From NCBI RefSeq assembly GCF_000024025.1, contig NC_013131.1:1426001-1490000 (forward strand): a DNA stretch of 64,000 nucleotides, read 5' to 3'. The notes under the pieces were generated by a model. That model did no database searches, was not told the DNA's origin, and saw only the letters and a program-made list of their open reading frames with translations. Positions 54,603 to 62,245 of this stretch are shown in pieces. The translations under genes were made by a program, and so were the position numbers. Position 1 is the first letter of the stretch. The number at the start of each line of letters is the position of its first letter. The DNA is from Catenulispora acidiphila DSM 44928. GTDB lineage: Bacteria; Actinomycetota; Actinomycetes; Streptomycetales; Catenulisporaceae.

Positions 54603-55169
54603 ATGCTTCGCAGGCGTTCGTTGCTCGCGCTCATCGCGGGTGTGCTGCTGTCCTTCCCGTCGCTGGCCGCCTGTCCCGCCTCCGCGTCCGAGGAGGCCGG
54701 GCAGAGCTGGGTGCAGGCCTCGATCACCGCGCAGCTCGCCCGCAAACCGGGCGGCGTGGTGGACGGGGACTCGATCTTCTACGCCAAGGAAGACGTGACG
54801 CTGACCTACAAGCCGGCGACCGTGCCGGGCAGCGCCGTGGCCGACGACTTCGCCGGGTGCAGCACCAACGAGGTGTGCGTGTACACCACGACGGACGTCA
54901 TCTCCTCCGGCGTGCGGCTGAGCACCGGGTCGCTGTGGTGCCCGTGGGAGAACACCAACAACCTGCTCGACCTGCGCGACTACGGCCTGGCCGACCAGAT
55001 CCGCGCGGCCGACAGCGAGAACGGCTGGTGGGCCGAGGGGATCTGGTCCAAGCTCGGGGTGCGCGGCAAGCAGTGGAAGATGGACCCGCACGGGATCCTC
55101 TCCAACCTGAGCACCACCAACATCACGTACCTGAACGTGTGCATCAAAGAGGGCGACCTGGAGTACTGA
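54603..55169 (+). CDS. Small secreted or lipid-anchored protein, peptidase-inhibitor-like (I36) in part
   Basis: This 188-residue protein has an N-terminal signal MLRRRSLLALIAGVLLSFPSLAA followed by Cys24. LAAC could be a lipobox, but Ala-x-Ala cleavage is equally possible. Later Cys occur in GCSTNEVCVYTTTD, LWCPWENT and NVCIKEG, suggesting disulfides in an exported domain. GCSTNEVCVYTTTD resembles the opening of peptidase inhibitor family I36 repeats, but I cannot confirm it. TTGACA at 54534-54539 could be part of its promoter. The next gene is convergent across a perfect palindrome. Confidence 0.72.
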   Translation: MLRRRSLLALIAGVLLSFPSLAACPASASEEAGQSWVQASITAQLARKPGGVVDGDSIFYAKEDVTLTYKPATVPGSAVADDFAGCSTNEVCVYTTTDVISSGVRLSTGSLWCPWENTNNLLDLRDYGLADQIRAADSENGWWAEGIWSKLGVRGKQWKMDPHGILSNLSTTNITYLNVCIKEGDLEY

Positions 55170-55193
55170 GCGTACTGAGCCGGCAGCACGCAA

Positions 55194-55217
55194 TCAGTAC
55201 TGGAATTCCAGTACTGA
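55194..55217. repeat. Perfect 24-bp palindrome with repeated GTACTGA
   Basis: The two 12-bp halves, read outward from GAATTC at the centre, are exact complements with no loop. The outer unit GTACTGA also occurs as direct copies at 55163-55169 and 55172-55178, overlapping the stop of the secreted-protein gene. It lies between converging genes, so it may be a terminator or a protein-binding site. Confidence 0.7.
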
Positions 55218-55233
55218 TGGGGTCGGTTCCGCC

Positions 55234-56496
55234 TCAGGAAGCCGCCACCTCGGCCAACGGCACCGCCGCGTTCCGCAGCCGCGTCAGATCGACCGCCTTG
55301 CGGCCCAGGATCAGGTTCCGCACCTCGTCGACCACGTCCCAGACGTTGACGTTCATCCCGGCCAGCACCTTGCCGCCGGCCAGCCAGAACGCCATGTACG
55401 CCCCGGATCCCGGGTCGCCGCGGAACACCACCTCGTCGTAGCCCGAAGACGGGATGTGCCCGACGTACTCCATGCCGAGGTCGTACTGGTCGGTGAAGAA
55501 GTAGGGCAGCCGGTCGTACTTCAGGTCGGTGACCCCCATCATCGAGGCCGCGGCGACCTTCGGCTGGTTCAGCGCGTTGGCCCAGTGCTCGACCCGGATC
55601 GCCTCTTCGTAGAAGGGGTGCCAGGCGCTGGCGACGTCGCCGGCGGCGAAGACGTCCGGGTCCGAGGAGCGCAGTGTGGCGTCGACCACGACCCCGTTGT
55701 CGACCTCCAGCCCGGCGGCCTCGGCCAGAGCGGTGTTCGGCGCGGCGCCGACCGCCACCAGGATGTGGTCCGCCTCGATCTCGGTGCCGTCGGCGAGCCG
55801 GACCCGGGTGGCCTGCTCCACGCCGTCCACGTCCTGCAAAGTGAAGGAGTCCACGCCGACGCCCAGGCGCAGGTCCACGTCGTGCGCGCGGTGCAGCTCG
55901 GCGAACTTCGCGCCGACCTCGGGACCGAGCGCCCGCAGCAGCGGCTGCTCCAGCGCCTCCAGCACCGTCACCTCGACGTCCTTCTCGCGCGCCGCCGCCG
56001 CGATCTCCAGACCGATCCAGCCGGCGCCCACGATCGTCAGCCGGGAGCCGGGGATCAGCTGGTCCTTGGTGCGCTGGCTGTCCTCCAGGGTGCGGAAGTA
56101 GGACAGGTTCTTCGCGTCGCCGCCGGGGACGCTGAGCCGGCGCGGGGAGGAGCCGGTCGCCAGCAGCAGCTTGCCGTAGGGGAGTTCGGTGCCGTCGTCG
56201 AGGCGGACCACGTGCCGCTCGCGGTCGATCGCCGCCGCGGTCCGGCCCAGGCGCAGCCCGACCTGGTTCTCCACGTACCAGGAGCCGGACTCGTGCACGA
56301 AGACCTTGTCCCGCTCCTCCTTGCCCTGCAAGAAGCCCTTGGACAGCGGCGGACGCTCGTAGGGCAGGTCGTATTCGGCGCCGACCAGCTCGATCGGTCC
56401 GTCCCAGCCGTCCTCACGCAGCGCTTGCGCGGCCTTGGCGCCCGCCAGGCTCGCGCCGACGATGACCATGCTGTCCGTGTCCTGAGCGCCGCTCAC
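55234..56496 (-). CDS. FAD-dependent pyridine-nucleotide oxidoreductase (ferredoxin-reductase type)
   Basis: This 420-residue flavoprotein has two dinucleotide folds: FAD site MVIVGASLAGAKAAQALREDG and NAD(P)H site RLTIVGAGWIGLEIAAAAREKDVEVTVLE. The FAD-contacting VFAAGDVASAWHP and the reductase C-terminal domain (FFTDQYDLGMEYVGHI) are also present. It resembles rubredoxin/ferredoxin reductases of dioxygenase and P450 systems; the electron acceptor is unknown. GTG 56496 is chosen for GGAGGA 4 nt upstream. The start region faces the mnmA promoter. Confidence 0.9.
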   Translation of the reverse strand: MSGAQDTDSMVIVGASLAGAKAAQALREDGWDGPIELVGAEYDLPYERPPLSKGFLQGKEERDKVFVHESGSWYVENQVGLRLGRTAAAIDRERHVVRLDDGTELPYGKLLLATGSSPRRLSVPGGDAKNLSYFRTLEDSQRTKDQLIPGSRLTIVGAGWIGLEIAAAAREKDVEVTVLEALEQPLLRALGPEVGAKFAELHRAHDVDLRLGVGVDSFTLQDVDGVEQATRVRLADGTEIEADHILVAVGAAPNTALAEAAGLEVDNGVVVDATLRSSDPDVFAAGDVASAWHPFYEEAIRVEHWANALNQPKVAAASMMGVTDLKYDRLPYFFTDQYDLGMEYVGHIPSSGYDEVVFRGDPGSGAYMAFWLAGGKVLAGMNVNVWDVVDEVRNLILGRKAVDLTRLRNAAVPLAEVAAS

Positions 56497-56572
56497 GGCG
56501 TCCTCCACTCGTGGTAGCTGCCCCCGCGATATGACCCACCTCACAGTCAACCATTGCACGTACCCTTGAGGC

Positions 56573-57649
56573 ATGCGTGTCTTGGCGGCGATGTCCGGTG
56601 GTGTCGACTCGGCGGTGGCTGCCGCCCGGGTGAGGGATGCGGGTCACGAGGTGACCGGCGTCCATCTGGCGTTGTCCCGGAACCGCCAAGCCCTGCGCGA
56701 CGGCGCGCGCGGCTGCTGCACGATCGAGGACTCCCACGACGCCCGGCGCGCCGCGGACATGCTCGGCATCCCCTTCTACATCTGGGACATGTCCGACCGC
56801 TTCCACGAGGACGTGATCGACGACTTCGTCGCCGAGTACCAGGCCGGCCGCACCCCGAATCCGTGCCTGCGCTGCAACGAGAAGATCAAGTTCGCGGCGG
56901 TCCTGGACAAGGCGCGGGCGCTGGGCTTCGACGTGGTCGCCACCGGCCACTACGCGCGCCTGCTCGACGGCCCGCACGGCCCGGAGCTGCACCGCGCCGC
57001 CGACCCGGCGAAGGACCAGTCCTACGTCCTGGGCGTCCTGGACGCCGACCAGCTGGCGCACTCGCTGTTCCCGCTCGGCGACGACACCAAGCCCGCGGTG
57101 CGCGCCGAGGCGGCCGAGCGCGGTCTGTACGTCGCCAAGAAGCCCGACAGCCACGACGTCTGCTTCATCCCCGACGGGGACACCAAGGCCTATCTCGCCA
57201 AGACGCTGGGCACCAGCTCCGGTCCGATCGTGGACAGCGAGGGGCGGCGGGTCGGCGAGCACGACGGCGCCTGGGGATTCACCATCGGCCAGCGCCGCGG
57301 TCTGCGGATCGGCGACCCGGCCGGCGATGGTCGGCCGCGCTATGTGCTCGACATCTCGCCGGTCACCAACACGGTGACGGTCGGGACCGCCGAGGAGTTG
57401 GACGTCACCGGGCTGTCCGGGATCAAGTTGCGGTGGTGCGGACCGGAGTTCATTGGTCGGATCGAGTGTCACGCTCAATTGCGTGCGCACGGCGAGCCGG
57501 TGCCCGCGACGGCTGAGCGCAGCGGTCCGGATTCGATTGATGTCGTGCTGCACGAGCCGGTCCGTGGCCTGGCTCCGGGGCAGGCCGCAGTGCTTTATGA
57601 CGGGACTCGGGTGATCGGATCCGCCACGGTGGCGCAGACCTCGCGGTGA
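56573..57649 (+). CDS. mnmA: tRNA-specific 2-thiouridylase MnmA
   Basis: This 358-residue enzyme forms 2-thiouridine at wobble U34 of tRNA for Glu, Gln and Lys. The ATP-pyrophosphatase loop is [12 protein letters not shown] (residues 6-17). The catalytic Cys pair is Cys101 in [11 protein letters not shown] and Cys197 in [19 protein letters not shown] is the C-terminal-domain signature. Sulfur would come from the cysteine desulfurase at 52.8 kb. TACCCT is 6 nt before ATG 56573 with no SD, so a leaderless mRNA is likely. Confidence 0.96.
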   Translation: MRVLAAMSGGVDSAVAAARVRDAGHEVTGVHLALSRNRQALRDGARGCCTIEDSHDARRAADMLGIPFYIWDMSDRFHEDVIDDFVAEYQAGRTPNPCLRCNEKIKFAAVLDKARALGFDVVATGHYARLLDGPHGPELHRAADPAKDQSYVLGVLDADQLAHSLFPLGDDTKPAVRAEAAERGLYVAKKPDSHDVCFIPDGDTKAYLAKTLGTSSGPIVDSEGRRVGEHDGAWGFTIGQRRGLRIGDPAGDGRPRYVLDISPVTNTVTVGTAEELDVTGLSGIKLRWCGPEFIGRIECHAQLRAHGEPVPATAERSGPDSIDVVLHEPVRGLAPGQAAVLYDGTRVIGSATVAQTSR

Positions 57650-57780
57650 TGCGGTGAGAGGTAGCGGGGAGATAGTGGCGTAGACCTCATCGTGTACCAG
57701 CCAACCAAACCACGCTCACGTGCGTCGGTTAGGGTCGTAGGCTGAAAAACCCGATCCGACGTTCAAGGGGAGGGACCCCG

Positions 57781-59502
57781 ATGGGTTCACGACGTACGCT
57801 CCTGGCGATAGCCGCGGTCGCCACTTCGCTCGCGGTGGTCACCGCGGGCTGCTCCGGCGGCTCCAAGTCGAAGCCGGCGGCGAGCGGCGGTACCTCGGCG
57901 GCCACTTCCGAAGGCGCCAGCCCGACCGACACGGTCGCCGCCGCGTTCCTGGCGGCCTGGCAGTCCGGCGACTACACCAAGGCCGGGTCCATGACGGACC
58001 TGCCGGACAAGGCCGGGCCGCGGCTGAAGCAGGTCATGGAGTCGCTGGCGCCCAAGTCCATCGTGCTGAAGCTGGGCTCGCAGGAGAACGCGCCCAGCTC
58101 GGCCGCCGGCTCCTCCTCCGCGTCCGGCTCGGCGACGCCGGGCGCGCCGAGCAGCCCGGCCACGCCGAACCCGCTGGCGAACGCGGTGCATTACGGCTTC
58201 GCCGTCACCGACACCTTCGACGACGGTCTGACGTGGTCCTACAACTCCACGATGTCGGTGCTGCCGCCGACCGGGAACGGCCCGGCGCTGGTGCACTTCG
58301 CCTCGGCGATCATCAACCCGCAGCTGAGCGCGGCCTCGAACCTGAAGGCGGTTCCGCCCTCGGTGCCGGTCGCCGACCGCTCCGGCGCGCCGCTGTCCGG
58401 GACGGACCACCCGAGCATCGCCAGCATCGTGACCAAGCTGGCGGTCGCCAAGCCGCAGAACGGGACCGAGCCCTCGCTGCAGATCCAGTTCGTCGACAAC
58501 AACACCGGCACCCAGATCCCCGGCTCGAACACCGTCCAGCTCGGCGCGCCGAACGCGACCAGCGGGCTGCAGCTGGCCTCGACGATCGACTCCAAGATCC
58601 AGACCGCGGCGGAGAACGCCCTCAAGCCGTACCCGAACTCCGGCATGGTGGTGATCAAGCCCTCGACCGGCGAGATCCTGGCCATCGCGACCAACAACAA
58701 GAGCAACGTGAAGATGGCCTACACGGCCACCCGCGCGCCGGGCTCGACGTTCAAGACGGTCACCGCGACCGCGCTGATGCTCGGCGGCATGAAGCTGACC
58801 GACGGCGCGGACTGCACCCCGACCGCCAAGGTGGGCACCGAGGTCTACCACAACGACGAGGGCCTCGCGAACGGCTTCACCGGCGCGAACCTGCTCAGCG
58901 CCTACGAGCAGTCCTGCAACACCTCGTTCGTGAACGCCACGATCGGCCGCAACCTGGGGCTGGACAGCCTGTCCAAGACCGCCCACGACTACTACGGCAT
59001 GGACCAGCCCTGGGACATGGGCGTCGGCTCGGCGACCTACTGCACCGGCGGCAGCCAGCAGGTCCCGGCCGCCGACACGCACAGCCTGCTCGCCGCCTCG
59101 GCCTTCGGCCAGGGCAAGATCACGATGTGCCCGCTGACCATGGCCTCGGTCGCCGCGACCGTCGCCACCGGCCAGTTCCACCAGCCGATCCTGATCCCCG
59201 GCTACCAGGCGCCGGCCAAGGCCCAGCCCCTCCCCGCGACCGTGGACGCCAACCTCCAGACCATGATGCGCGGCGTGATCACCAACGGCACCGCGACCTC
59301 CCTGGCCGGCATCGCCCCGACCCTCGGCGCCAAGACCGGCTCGGCCGAACCCAACAGCACCGACAAGACCGACTCCTGGATGATCGCCATGGACCCCCAG
59401 CACGACATAGCGGTCTCCGCCCTCGTCCTCAACGCCGGCTTCGGCAACTCCGCCGCCGGCCCGGCCATCGCCGCGATGATGAAGGCGGCCGGCTTGAGCT
59501 GA
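57781..59502 (+). CDS. Penicillin-binding lipoprotein (transpeptidase)
   Basis: This 573-residue protein has a lipoprotein signal ending VTAGC (Cys24). A Ser/Ala/Pro linker follows, then an NTF2-like MecA_N-type domain (TVAAAFLAAWQSGDYTKAGSMTD), then the transpeptidase. All three active-site motifs are visible: Ser322-Thr-Phe-Lys325 in APGSTFKTV, Ser378-Cys-Asn380 in EQSCNTSF and Lys518-Thr-Gly520 in GAKTGSAE. It resembles mycobacterial PbpA/low-molecular class B enzymes lacking a glycosyltransferase, and crosslinks peptidoglycan outside the membrane. GGGGAGGGA precedes the ATG. A Ser-rich insert near residues 103-125 has no family counterpart. Confidence 0.93.
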   Translation: MGSRRTLLAIAAVATSLAVVTAGCSGGSKSKPAASGGTSAATSEGASPTDTVAAAFLAAWQSGDYTKAGSMTDLPDKAGPRLKQVMESLAPKSIVLKLGSQENAPSSAAGSSSASGSATPGAPSSPATPNPLANAVHYGFAVTDTFDDGLTWSYNSTMSVLPPTGNGPALVHFASAIINPQLSAASNLKAVPPSVPVADRSGAPLSGTDHPSIASIVTKLAVAKPQNGTEPSLQIQFVDNNTGTQIPGSNTVQLGAPNATSGLQLASTIDSKIQTAAENALKPYPNSGMVVIKPSTGEILAIATNNKSNVKMAYTATRAPGSTFKTVTATALMLGGMKLTDGADCTPTAKVGTEVYHNDEGLANGFTGANLLSAYEQSCNTSFVNATIGRNLGLDSLSKTAHDYYGMDQPWDMGVGSATYCTGGSQQVPAADTHSLLAASAFGQGKITMCPLTMASVAATVATGQFHQPILIPGYQAPAKAQPLPATVDANLQTMMRGVITNGTATSLAGIAPTLGAKTGSAEPNSTDKTDSWMIAMDPQHDIAVSALVLNAGFGNSAAGPAIAAMMKAAGLS

Positions 59503-59544
59503 GCACGGCTGGCCGGCCTCGGCTGAGCTGATCGCAGTACTCGT

Positions 59545-59580
59545 TGATGCCCTGGGTTGCTTCGGCTGCCTGGGGCATCA
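59545..59580 (+). terminator. Hairpin downstream of the PBP gene
   Basis: TGATGCCC pairs with GGGCATCA, and inner bases extend the stem around a TTCG-type loop. It lies 42 nt past the PBP stop. Three GAGCTGAT(C/T)GC direct repeats are scattered through the 59503-59772 spacer. Confidence 0.7.
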
Positions 59581-59683
59581 GCGTTTCGCGCCGGTTCTAC
59601 CTGAGCTGATTGCGCGCTGCGTCCTGATGCGCCGAGCCACATCGGTCGGCCATCCGGAGCCGAGCTGATCGCAGCACCTCATC

Positions 59684-59748
59684 GCTGCCTGGATGCCGCG
59701 CTGCCTTGCTGCCCCGCTGCCCGGCTGCCCGGCTGCCGCGCTGCCCCG
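59684..59748. repeat. GCTGCC-based short tandem repeat tract
   Basis: At least seven GCTGCC units separated by 2-3 variable bases (mostly CCG or CGC) run through this noncoding stretch, just beyond the 3' end of the MarR gene. This is probably slippage-prone sequence. Confidence 0.65.
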
Positions 59749-59772
59749 AGCAGTGTCGCCGCCCCCGCCCCA

Positions 59773-60252
59773 TCACCCGTCCGCGACCGAGCCCTCCGCC
59801 TCCAGCGGATCCAGCACCAGCTCGCCGATCTCGCCCAGCACCCTGATCTGCTCCTCGCTCAGCCGGTCGATCAGGTGGCGGCGCACGGAGGCGACGTGGC
59901 CGGGTGCGGCCCGCTCGATGGTGCGGCGGCCGTGGGGGGTCAGGACCACCAGGGAGCCGCGGGCGTCGCCGTCGACCTCCTCGCGGCGGACCAGGCCGCG
60001 TTGTTCCATGCGCGTGATGTGGTGCGAGAGGCGGCTCTTGGACCACTGCATGCGGGTGGCGAGTTCGCTGAGGCGGCGGCGGTCGTCGGAGGCGGTCAGG
60101 TTGGACAGGACGTCGTAGTCGGCTTCTGACAGCCCCGCCTCCTGCGCCAGGTCGCGGTTGATCGCCGCGCTCAGGAGGAGGCGCATGCGGCGGTAGGCCA
60201 GCCAGGCGCGCATCTCTTCGTCGTCCAGCCAGCGGGGTTCGGTCGCGGTCAC
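59773..60252 (-). CDS. MarR family transcriptional regulator
   Basis: This 159-residue regulator has a winged helix at DRRRLSELATRMQWSKSRLSHHITRMEQRGLVRREEVDGDARGSLVVLT. WLDDEEMRAWLAYRRMRLLL at the start is typical of the same subgroup as the MarR at 7.1 kb. It is divergent from a YczE-like/FMN-reductase pair. Two copies of a TTGTTGACRTGTCA site lie in the shared promoter, strongly suggesting it represses itself and that operon. The inducer could be a quinone or electrophile, given the reductase. Confidence 0.9.
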   Translation of the reverse strand: MTATEPRWLDDEEMRAWLAYRRMRLLLSAAINRDLAQEAGLSEADYDVLSNLTASDDRRRLSELATRMQWSKSRLSHHITRMEQRGLVRREEVDGDARGSLVVLTPHGRRTIERAAPGHVASVRRHLIDRLSEEQIRVLGEIGELVLDPLEAEGSVADG

Positions 60253-60270
60253 GGGGTCAGTTTAGCGCTG

Positions 60271-60315
60271 TTGTTGACATGTCATCAATGATGGCGCAGG
60301 CTTGTTGACGTGTCA
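60271..60315. promoter_or_regulatory. Duplicated MarR-type operators
   Basis: TTGTTGACATGTCA (60271-60284) and TTGTTGACGTGTCA (60302-60315) are direct copies 31 bp apart, three helical turns. Each ends in a 10-bp inverted repeat (TGACATGTCA perfect; TGACGTGTCA with one mismatched pair). They lie between the MarR start and the YczE-like gene. Confidence 0.72.
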
Positions 60316-60336
60316 CCGACCGAAAGGAGGTCTGCC

Positions 60337-61104
60337 ATGACGGCATCTGTGCCGCGGCGCCTGGTCCAGTTGTTCGCCGGCCTCGTCCTGTTCGGCGCCA
60401 GCACGGCGCTGATGGTCGCCTCCGGGCTCGGCCTGGCGTCGTGGGACGTCCTGCACCAGGGACTGGCCCGGCACACCGGTCTGCCGCTGGGGCACGTCGT
60501 GATCGGCGTCGGCGCGCTGGTGCTGCTGGCCTGGATCCCGCTGCGGCAGCGGCCGGGGTTCGGCACGGCGGCGAACGTCGTCGTGGTCGGCCTCGCCGCC
60601 GACGCCACGCTCGGCGTCCTGCCGACGCCGCACGCCCTGGCGCCGCGCGCCGCGCTCCTGGTCGGCGGCATCGCGCTGAACGGCGTCGCCACCGGCCTCT
60701 ACGTCGGCGCCGGGCTCGGCCCGGGTCCCCGCGACGGCCTGATGACCGGCCTCGCCGCCCGGACCGGCCGCTCGCTGCGGCTGACCCGCACCGGTATCGA
60801 GGTCGCGGTGCTCGCCGCCGGCTGGCTGCTCGGCGGGACCGTCGGCGTCGGCACGGTGCTCTTCGCCGCCGCCATAGGCCCGCTCGCGCAGTTCTTCATC
60901 GCTCGCTTCACTCTGAATCCCCCGGGAGACCGCCATGCCCCGCTTGCTCGTCATCACCAGCACGACCCGTCCCGGACGCGTCGGGACCGCCGTCGCCGAC
61001 TGGGTCCTCGGCCTGGCCCGCGAGCACGGTGGCTTCGAGGTCGAACTCGCCGACCTGGCCGAGATCGGCTTGCCGTTCCTCGACGAACCGGATCATCCCT
61101 CTGA
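60337..61104 (+). CDS. YczE/YitT-like membrane protein with unusual 3' overlap
   Basis: This frame encodes 255 residues. Residues 1-200 are a YczE-like protein with five or six membrane segments (RLVQLFAGLVLFGASTALMVASGLGLASWDVLHQGLA, HVVIGVGALVLLAWIPL, LLVGGIALNGVATGLYVGAGLGPGPRDGLMTGLA, AAIGPLAQFFIARF). LGPGPRDGLM is the family's signature. AAAGGAGG lies 6 nt before ATG 60337. The last 56 codons run through the FMN-reductase gene in another frame and give an Arg-rich tail with no family look, so an original stop near 60935 may have been lost. Role unknown; it may be a membrane transporter. Confidence 0.78.
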   Translation: MTASVPRRLVQLFAGLVLFGASTALMVASGLGLASWDVLHQGLARHTGLPLGHVVIGVGALVLLAWIPLRQRPGFGTAANVVVVGLAADATLGVLPTPHALAPRAALLVGGIALNGVATGLYVGAGLGPGPRDGLMTGLAARTGRSLRLTRTGIEVAVLAAGWLLGGTVGVGTVLFAAAIGPLAQFFIARFTLNPPGDRHAPLARHHQHDPSRTRRDRRRRLGPRPGPRARWLRGRTRRPGRDRLAVPRRTGSSL

Positions 61105-61507
61105 GGGCGCCTACATCCACGCGCACACCCGCGCCTGGAGCAAGACCGTCGAGGCCGCGGACGCCTTCCTGATCCTCGCCGCCGAGTACAACCGCGGGAT
61201 CACCGCGCCGCTGAAGAACGCCCTGGACTCCCTGTACGCCGAGTGGGCCGCCAAGCCGGTCGGCTTCGTCAGCTACGGCATGTCCTCTGCGGGCCTGCGC
61301 GCGGTCGAGATGATCACGCAGGTAGCCGTCGCCCTCGGCATGACACCGCTGCCCGACATCGTCACCCTGCCGCTGCGGGAGGTGCAGGACGCCGACGGCC
61401 GGCTGATCCCGGGGGAGCGCAGGGAACGCGGCGTCCACGCGCTGCTGGAGGAACTGCGCCGCTATTCCGAAGCCCTCGGCCAGCTCCGCAAGCCCGCAGC
61501 CGCGTAA
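60935..61507 (+). CDS. NAD(P)H-dependent FMN reductase
   Basis: This 190-residue flavodoxin-like reductase has FMN-phosphate loop STTRPGRVG (residues 9-17), the AAEYNRGITAPLKNALD flavin-binding segment near 87 and the VGFVSYGMSSAGLRAVE loop near 109. It resembles the ChrR/SsuE-type quinone and azo reductases that reduce quinones, chromate or dyes. GGGAG precedes ATG 60935. It begins inside the preceding membrane-protein frame and follows duplicated MarR operators, consistent with an inducible quinone or electrophile response. Confidence 0.9.
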   Translation: MPRLLVITSTTRPGRVGTAVADWVLGLAREHGGFEVELADLAEIGLPFLDEPDHPSEGAYIHAHTRAWSKTVEAADAFLILAAEYNRGITAPLKNALDSLYAEWAAKPVGFVSYGMSSAGLRAVEMITQVAVALGMTPLPDIVTLPLREVQDADGRLIPGERRERGVHALLEELRRYSEALGQLRKPAAA

Positions 61508-61557
61508 GGGAAACGGAAAGGGAAAGGGAAGATGGCAGCGAGAGTGTAAGAACCACC

Positions 61558-62007
61558 TCAGCTGTCGAACCGCACGAACAGCTCCCGCTGATCCGCCCCC
61601 GCCAACAGCGCGAGCAACGACAGCGACCGGATCAGCTGCCCGCACCGATAGGCGTCCCACCCGCCGTCCGCGGCTCCGTCAGCAGCCGCCCAGCGCTCGG
61701 CGAGCGCGTCCACGTCGTGGTCGCTCAGGTGCGCCAGCCGCGAGCCCAGCGCCCGCCGCACCGGCAGCAGCACCGTCCCGCCGGCGTCGTCAGGGCCCTC
61801 ATGCGCCGGCGTGAGCACCGTCTCCCGCACCTCCGCGGGGTCGGTGCCGGTCACCAGCAGGTCCAGATCGATCAGCTGGGCCGGGTCCAGGTCGCCGGCC
61901 GGCACGGTGTCCAGGGCGGCCAGCACGGCCGAGGTGTCGGCGCGCGCCGCCGCGGCCGCCACCACCCGCAGTTCGTCGGGGCTCGCGGCGAAGAACACAG
62001 TCGGCAC
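61558..62007 (-). CDS. Conserved hypothetical protein
   Basis: This protein has about 149 residues from GTG 62007, with GGAG 8 nt upstream; the frame continues upstream to 62121 but that part is low-complexity. It begins VPTVFFAASPDELRVVAAAAARADTSAVLAALDTV and has LDLLVTGTDPAEV and HDVDALAERWAAA segments, then the C-terminal DAYRCGQLIRSLSLLALLAGADQRELFVRF. I do not recognise a characterised family. It converges on the FMN-reductase gene and is divergent from the MetE-like gene. Confidence 0.65.
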   Translation of the reverse strand: MPTVFFAASPDELRVVAAAAARADTSAVLAALDTVPAGDLDPAQLIDLDLLVTGTDPAEVRETVLTPAHEGPDDAGGTVLLPVRRALGSRLAHLSDHDVDALAERWAAADGAADGGWDAYRCGQLIRSLSLLALLAGADQRELFVRFDS

Positions 62008-62245
62008 GGGACGGGCTCCAGGGAGGTCACGACGGTCACCGGGCGGCGAGCCGGGCTCTGAACAGGGCTGGTGCTGGTCACAATAGCGGCGACCTGGGCT
62101 CTCGGCTCGCGCATTCGACACCCTGCCGAGTGATGTCTCCCAGTGCGCGCCCCCGCCGCGGGACGGGCCGGGCCGCCGGAGGCCCGGAACGCACCGCCGA
62201 GCAGGTACCGGCCGCGCGCCGCTTCCCCTTGGCTACGCTCGTCCC

